From Marinobacter antarcticus (GTDB taxonomy: Bacteria; Pseudomonadota; Gammaproteobacteria; Pseudomonadales; Oleiphilaceae), in NCBI RefSeq assembly GCF_011049865.1, contig NZ_DRGY01000137.1, forward strand, positions 1-56,795: a stretch of 56,795 bases of DNA, read 5' to 3'. The notes beneath the pieces were generated by a model. That model worked only from the letters and a program-made list of their open reading frames with translations. It did no database searches and was not told the origin of the DNA. Positions 52,543-56,795 of this stretch are shown piece after piece. How positions within the stretch are numbered: position 1 is the first letter of the stretch; the number at the start of each line of letters is the position of its first letter. Position numbers and translations under genes: made by a program.

Positions 52543-52966
52543 AATCGGTCAGCGCAGCATTATGGCTTTTGATTTCGGGCTTCGCCGTATTGGCGTGGCG
52601 ACGGGCCAGGAAATGCTCGGTACGGGCCAGCCCCTGGCGATGATTCCCGCCGACAACGGAGCCCCGGACTGGAGTCAGCTGGAAAAACTGCTTGTGGAAT
52701 GGCAACCGGACCTGGTGTTGGTCGGCCTGCCCCTAAACATGGATGACAGCGAAAACGACATGTGTGGCCGCGCCCGTAAATTCGGTAAACGGCTGCATGG
52801 CCGATTCCATGTGCTGGTCGAGATGGTGGATGAACGCCTGACCAGTTACGAAGCCAAGGGTCAGGTAATGGCAGCCGGTGGAAGCCGGGACTATGGTCGC
52901 CACGGAGTGGACGATCGCGCAGCGGTGCTGATACTGGAAACCTGGTGTCGGCTGCTAACAGAATAA
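52535..52966 (+). CDS. ruvX: YqgF/RuvX pre-16S rRNA nuclease
   Basis: 143 residues, an RNase H-like fold: IMAFDFGLRRIGVATGQEM (catalytic Asp), LVLVGLPLNMDDSEND and MVDERLTSYEA. YqgF processes the 5' end of pre-16S rRNA and was also named RuvX as a resolvase-like protein. The start at ATG 52535 lies inside the end of yqgE; the longer frame from 52496 is antisense-like and not conserved. Confidence 0.95.
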   Translation: MPEIGQRSIMAFDFGLRRIGVATGQEMLGTGQPLAMIPADNGAPDWSQLEKLLVEWQPDLVLVGLPLNMDDSENDMCGRARKFGKRLHGRFHVLVEMVDERLTSYEAKGQVMAAGGSRDYGRHGVDDRAAVLILETWCRLLTE

Positions 52967-52981
52967 AAAAGCGAGAACGTA

Positions 52982-53491
52982 ATGAGCGCATTGCTTGAGA
53001 TGGATCAGCTGATGGATAAGCTGGAAGCGGGGCTACGAGGCCTGCTCAAAGAACGTGATATAGAGTCACCGGTGCTTATCGGCATCCGCACTGGCGGCGT
53101 CTGGGTGGCAGACATTCTTGGTAAGCGTCTCGGGATTGAGGAGCCGTTCGGAGAACTGGACATTTCCTTTTATCGCGATGATTTCAGTCGTATTGGGCTG
53201 AATCCGAAAGTCACACCGTCAAGCCTGCCATTTGATACTGAAGGCCGGGATATCATACTGGTTGATGATGTGATCATGAGTGGCCGGACCATACGGGCGG
53301 CAATGAATGAACTGTTCGATTATGGCCGCCCAGCCAGTATCATACTCGCCACCCTGATTGATCTTGGTGCGCGTGAACTGCCCGTTCAGCCCGATGTGGC
53401 GGGGCAGACACTGGCGCTTGATGCACAACAGCGCGTGAAACTTCGCGGCCCGGATCCGCTGCGCATCGAACTTCAGGAAGCCGGACAGTAA
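52982..53491 (+). CDS. pyrR: PyrR pyrimidine regulator/uracil phosphoribosyltransferase
   Basis: 169 residues. The PRPP-binding motif is [33 protein letters not shown] and [12 protein letters not shown] are typical PyrR segments. It binds uridine nucleotides or RNA to control pyr genes and has weak uracil phosphoribosyltransferase activity in relatives. Only 15 bases separate it from ruvX, so no attenuator leader fits in front of it. Confidence 0.94.
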   Translation: MSALLEMDQLMDKLEAGLRGLLKERDIESPVLIGIRTGGVWVADILGKRLGIEEPFGELDISFYRDDFSRIGLNPKVTPSSLPFDTEGRDIILVDDVIMSGRTIRAAMNELFDYGRPASIILATLIDLGARELPVQPDVAGQTLALDAQQRVKLRGPDPLRIELQEAGQ

Positions 53492-53518
53492 ACCCCCGAA
53501 CCCGACAGCAGGCAAATC

Positions 53519-54541
53519 ATGACCGCAAACGCAGCTTCCCCCAATCATTTGCAGCTAACCCGGGACGGCCAGTTGCGGCATTTTTTGACTCTGGACGGTT
53601 TGAACAGGGAGTTGCTGACCGACATTCTTGATACCGCCGATTCGTTTATTGAAGTGGGCGAGCGAAGCATCAAGAAAGTGCCCCTGCTGAGAGGGCGAAC
53701 GGTCGTTAACCTGTTTTTTGAGCCCAGTACACGCACTCGCAGCACGTTTGAACTTGCCGCCAAACGGCTGTCTGCAGACGTGCTGAACCTCGATATAAAC
53801 ACCTCTGCGACCTCCAAGGGCGAGTCGCTTTCAGATACCCTTTTGAACCTCGAGGCCATGGCCAGCGATATGTTTGTGGTGCGCCATGCCCAGAGCGGCG
53901 CACCTCACTTCATCGCTGAAAGCGTCACCCCCGGGGTCGCTATTATCAACGCCGGTGACGGTCGCCATGCCCATCCCACCCAGGCCATGCTGGATATGCT
54001 GACCATTCGCCAGCACAAGGGCGCTTTTGAGGGCCTGAAAGTCGCCATCGTGGGAGATGTTCTGCATTCACGGGTTGCCCGCTCCCAGATTCGCGCACTC
54101 AATGAGCTGGGCGCCGAACAAATCCGGGTTATTGCGCCTGGCACTTTGTTGCCGACCGATGTGGAAAGCCTCGGCTGCACGGTTGAGTACGACATGGTCA
54201 AAGGCATGAAAGATCTGGATGTGGTGATCATGCTGCGCTTGCAAAAAGAGCGTATGGAGGGGGCATTGTTGCCGAGCGAGCGCGAGTTTTATCGATTGTA
54301 TGGGTTGAGCCAGGAGAAGCTCGCATTGGCGCATCCGGAATGCATTGTGATGCACCCGGGGCCGATTAATCGCGGCGTAGAAATTGAATCCGCCGTGGCA
54401 GATGGCCCACAGTCGGTCATTCTGAATCAGGTCACCAACGGCATTGCCATCCGCATGGCGGTGATGTCCATGGCCATGGGCGGGCAGGTAGCCGAGCGCC
54501 AGCACAAACTGGCTGAACTGATTGAAAGAGGCCCGGCATGA
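53519..54541 (+). CDS. pyrB: Aspartate carbamoyltransferase, catalytic chain
   Basis: 340 residues. The carbamoyl-phosphate motif is [19 protein letters not shown] (about 67-85), and [20 protein letters not shown] is the aspartate-side signature. It makes carbamoylaspartate in pyrimidine synthesis. The N-terminal extension of about 20 residues is as in Pseudomonas enzymes, which form dodecamers with the inactive dihydroorotase encoded next. Its stop overlaps the next start (ATGA). Confidence 0.97.
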   Translation: MTANAASPNHLQLTRDGQLRHFLTLDGLNRELLTDILDTADSFIEVGERSIKKVPLLRGRTVVNLFFEPSTRTRSTFELAAKRLSADVLNLDINTSATSKGESLSDTLLNLEAMASDMFVVRHAQSGAPHFIAESVTPGVAIINAGDGRHAHPTQAMLDMLTIRQHKGAFEGLKVAIVGDVLHSRVARSQIRALNELGAEQIRVIAPGTLLPTDVESLGCTVEYDMVKGMKDLDVVIMLRLQKERMEGALLPSEREFYRLYGLSQEKLALAHPECIVMHPGPINRGVEIESAVADGPQSVILNQVTNGIAIRMAVMSMAMGGQVAERQHKLAELIERGPA

Positions 54542-55848
54542 GCGCTAGCAAACCAACTCCCGGCTCCAGCCTGAAAATTACCGGTGGTCGATTGCTGGAC
54601 GGCCATGGCAGTGAAGCGCCCAACATTGCGCTAATGATTCGTAACGGGCGCATTGCGGCCTTGGGCGAGGCCGCTGAGCAGGCCGAGGCAGATCAGACGT
54701 TTGATGCGCATGGGTGTGTGATCGCGCCCGGGTTCGTGGATCTGTATTGCAACCTGCGGGAGCCGGGTAATGGCCAGAAGGGCAATATGGCCTCGGAAAC
54801 CCGCGCCGCAGCCCGGGGCGGGTTTACAACCGTTTGCACCTCCCCCGAAACTTCCCCGGTTAATGACTCCAGAGCCGTTACGCACCTGATCCGGGAAGCC
54901 GCCGCTATCAGTTCGGCTATCCGGGTTTTGCCGGTCGGGGCGATAACCCGGGGGCTGGAAGGCGACATGCTCAGTGATATGGCCGGTCTTATTGCAGCCG
55001 GCTGTGTTGCCGTTGGCAATGGATCCCGCGGTGTGCGCAATGCGCGCGTACTCCGCCGCTGCATGGCCTACGCTCAAACCTTTGGCCTTACGGTGATGTT
55101 TCGTCCGGAAAACCAGTCGTTGGCCGCAGACGGCTACGCCCATGATGGTTTGGTGACGTCCCGCCTCGGCTTATTGGGTATTCCGGAGGTGGCAGAAACC
55201 GCGTCGGTCATGGAAATGCTTTTGCTGGCGGAGGAGACAGGCGTAAAGCTGCATTTGAGCCAGCTTTCCTGCGGCCGAAGTGTTGAAATGATCGCCGACG
55301 CGCGCCGCCGGGGCATTGCGGTGACGGCCGACGTGGCCATGCATCAGCTTGTCTTTACACAGGACGCGCTGGCCGGCTTTGACAGTCGTTTTCACCTGCG
55401 CCCGCCGTTGCGCTCGGAAACCGATCGCAAGGCTCTCGTTGCCGGCGTTCGCGAAGGCGTGATTGATGCGATCGTAAGCCAGCATTTACCCCACGACAGC
55501 GCCGCCAAACAGGCACCGTTGCCCGCCACCGAGCCCGGCCTTTCCAGTATAGAAAGCGTGCTCTCGCTAGGTTTGGGTCTTGTTCAGGGTGGGGAGCTTA
55601 CCCTCGCTGAGCTGGTTCGCGGCCTTACTTCAGGCCCAGCCTCGGTCATCGGACGAACCGCAACCATTGGCAGCGATGAGATTGCCGATCTTTGCGTGTT
55701 TGATCCCGAGGCCCATTGGACCCCGAGCCGCCAGACCCTGATTTCTGCGGGTCAGCACGCACCGGTGCTGGGCCGCTCGTTGCCCGGGCTGGTGCGGCTT
55801 ACGCTGGTGGACGGGCAGGAGGCCTGGGTTAGCGAAACGCGTCTTTGA
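54538..55848 (+). CDS. pyrC': Inactive dihydroorotase-like subunit (PyrC')
   Basis: 436 residues of the amidohydrolase fold. Where active dihydroorotases have the metal-binding D-x-H-x-H-L-R, this protein has [10 protein letters not shown]: Tyr70 and Asn72 replace both histidines, although a lysine in the carbamylated position (K81) and the REP sequence remain. This is the known PyrC' pattern: no activity, but a needed partner of PyrB in Pseudomonas. A working dihydroorotase must be elsewhere. It overlaps pyrB (ATGA) and, convergently, the HU gene by 20 bases. Confidence 0.93.
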   Translation: MSASKPTPGSSLKITGGRLLDGHGSEAPNIALMIRNGRIAALGEAAEQAEADQTFDAHGCVIAPGFVDLYCNLREPGNGQKGNMASETRAAARGGFTTVCTSPETSPVNDSRAVTHLIREAAAISSAIRVLPVGAITRGLEGDMLSDMAGLIAAGCVAVGNGSRGVRNARVLRRCMAYAQTFGLTVMFRPENQSLAADGYAHDGLVTSRLGLLGIPEVAETASVMEMLLLAEETGVKLHLSQLSCGRSVEMIADARRRGIAVTADVAMHQLVFTQDALAGFDSRFHLRPPLRSETDRKALVAGVREGVIDAIVSQHLPHDSAAKQAPLPATEPGLSSIESVLSLGLGLVQGGELTLAELVRGLTSGPASVIGRTATIGSDEIADLCVFDPEAHWTPSRQTLISAGQHAPVLGRSLPGLVRLTLVDGQEAWVSETRL

Positions 55849-56101
55849 GGGCCTTGCCTGCTTTGAAGCCGACGGTTTTGCTGGCGGGGATGCGAATAGC
55901 CGCTCCGGTTTGCGGGTTTCTCCCATCTCGGGCTTCCCGGGCGCGAATGTTGAAAGTGCCAAAGCCGATCAGGGTGGTGTCTTCGCCCCGGGCAGCGGCG
56001 GCCGAGATCTGATCCGTAACCGTGGTAATCACCTCGCTGGCTTTTTCACGGGTGAGGCCAGTGCGTTCGGCGATGGACGCCGCGAGTTCAGGTTTGCGCA
56101 T
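55829..56101 (-). CDS. hupB: HU-family DNA-binding protein
   Basis: 90 residues. The HU/IHF body starts MRKPELAASIAERTGLTREK and contains TLIGFGTFNIRAREARDGRN with the DNA-intercalating PQTG arm (GRNPQTGAAIRIPASKTV) and ends [11 protein letters not shown]. It bends DNA as a dimer. The upstream 40 codons of the open frame are not conserved. The family is sure; whether this is the main HU or a paralogue cannot be told. Its 3' end overlaps pyrC' by 20 bases. Confidence 0.93.
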   Translation of the reverse strand: MRKPELAASIAERTGLTREKASEVITTVTDQISAAAARGEDTTLIGFGTFNIRAREARDGRNPQTGAAIRIPASKTVGFKAGKALKDAFR

Positions 56102-56177
56102 CGGGTATTCCTTTTTTATTTTTTCATCAGAACCGCAGCCAGGCTCGCGGTTGCCCAATCTATCGTCGTTAGCGGTG

Positions 56178-56795
56178 TCAATCCGACTCGAAAGCACCTT
56201 TGTGAAATTCGATGGCGGCATCGACTTCCTCGATACCGCAGACTCTGGGTTCTGGTGGCTCGGCGCCGGCCATTACGCGCAGAACCGAGTGCACACTCCG
56301 GGACAGGGACTCCGTGTTGTAGCCACCCTCAAGAATCATAGCCAAGCGGCCATTGCAGTGTTTGTCCGCAATTTGCTGGAGGACGCCGGTCATCGCGGCA
56401 AAGCCCTCGTAGGTCACGTTGAGCGCCAGATCAAATGAGTGCGCGTCGAAGCCGGCAGAGACCAGTATAAGGTCGGGTTTAAAGAAATCTGCGGCTGGCA
56501 CCAGAAGTTCCCGCAGGGCTTTCAGATAGGCAGCATCTCCAGCGCCGCCGGGCATTGGAACATTCACCACAGAGCCCTCTCCCAGCCCTGCACCGACGTC
56601 AGTGAGCGCGCCGCTGCCAGGGTAAAAAGGTGAGCCCCGGTGGATGTCAAAAAACAGCACATCCGGATCGGCCCAGAAGATATCCTGAGTACCGTTACCA
56701 TGGTGGGCATCCCAATCAATAATCAGTACCCGCTCGCATCCCAGTTCGGCCTGGGCGTGGGCGGCGGCCACCGCAACATTGTTGAACAGGCAAAA
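56178..56795 (-). CDS. Histone-deacetylase-family protein, N-terminus outside window
   Basis: 205 residues seen; the gene runs off the right edge (FCLFNNVAVAAAHA at the boundary). Zinc-site motifs DWDAHHGNGTQDIFWADP and FFDIHRGSPFYPGSG, and LVSAGFDAHSFD, are intact. Class II-like bacterial members deacetylate acetylpolyamines or acetyl-lysine. About 100 N-terminal residues are missing because of the window end, not because of a mutation. The 76-base gap to the HU gene shows nothing else. Confidence 0.93.
   Translation of the reverse strand, partial: FCLFNNVAVAAAHAQAELGCERVLIIDWDAHHGNGTQDIFWADPDVLFFDIHRGSPFYPGSGALTDVGAGLGEGSVVNVPMPGGAGDAAYLKALRELLVPAADFFKPDLILVSAGFDAHSFDLALNVTYEGFAAMTGVLQQIADKHCNGRLAMILEGGYNTESLSRSVHSVLRVMAGAEPPEPRVCGIEEVDAAIEFHKGAFESD

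Overview
The window looks like chromosomal DNA of a marine gammaproteobacterium close to Marinobacter. The main evidence is the block gshB-tonB-yqgE-ruvX-pyrR-pyrB-pyrC' beside pilGHIJK-chpABC, an arrangement shared with Pseudomonas. The homogentisate pathway, a TRAP transporter and several c-di-GMP enzymes fit that placement. I saw no rRNA, tRNA, CRISPR array, complete insertion sequence or prophage. Genus assignment is inference from gene content, not a computed phylogeny.

Region 1 (1-4.5 kb): two truncated, head-to-head pieces of one PatB/MalY-type aminotransferase gene form an odd inverted junction. They are followed by a secreted protein with a chitin-binding-like module, an EamA transporter, a secreted aspartoacylase/succinylglutamate-desuccinylase-like enzyme and a tiny Pmp3 membrane protein.

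Region 2 (4.5-16.7 kb): a tyrosine/homogentisate catabolic locus. maiA, hppD and a NUDIX-metallo-beta-lactamase fusion run leftward; hmgA-fahA also runs leftward further right. Between them, on the opposite strand, lies an insert of a self-sufficient cytochrome P450 (heme, FMN reductase and 2Fe-2S in one chain) followed by a three-gene TRAP importer. The insert suggests that an imported aromatic compound is hydroxylated and fed into the homogentisate route.

Region 3 (16.2-24.9 kb): general housekeeping and defence genes: a thioesterase, a MATE exporter, thiol peroxidase, a Bcr/CflA exporter, a LysR regulator, a lysophospholipid acyltransferase, a small acidic protein and an RNase II-family exonuclease. 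Two long palindromic repeat elements sit in its intergenic spaces, and a HAMP-domain gene relic lies beside tandem 16-bp repeats.

Region 4 (24.9-36.5 kb): a leftward metal-resistance operon (merR-copA-38-aa membrane peptide-DUF411) with a clear MerR-type promoter and a third palindromic element in its leader; two c-di-GMP proteins; a CoA-binding protein; folX and folE; then zur-znuC-znuB with a candidate Zur operator but no znuA.

Region 5 (36.5-56.8 kb): the complete Pil-Chp chemosensory system for type IV pili (pilG, pilH, pilI, pilJ, pilK, a 2426-residue chpA, chpB, chpC), divergent from gshB, tonB, yqgE, ruvX, pyrR, pyrB and a catalytically dead pyrC'. The right end has a HU-type DNA-binding protein and a histone-deacetylase-family hydrolase cut by the window edge.
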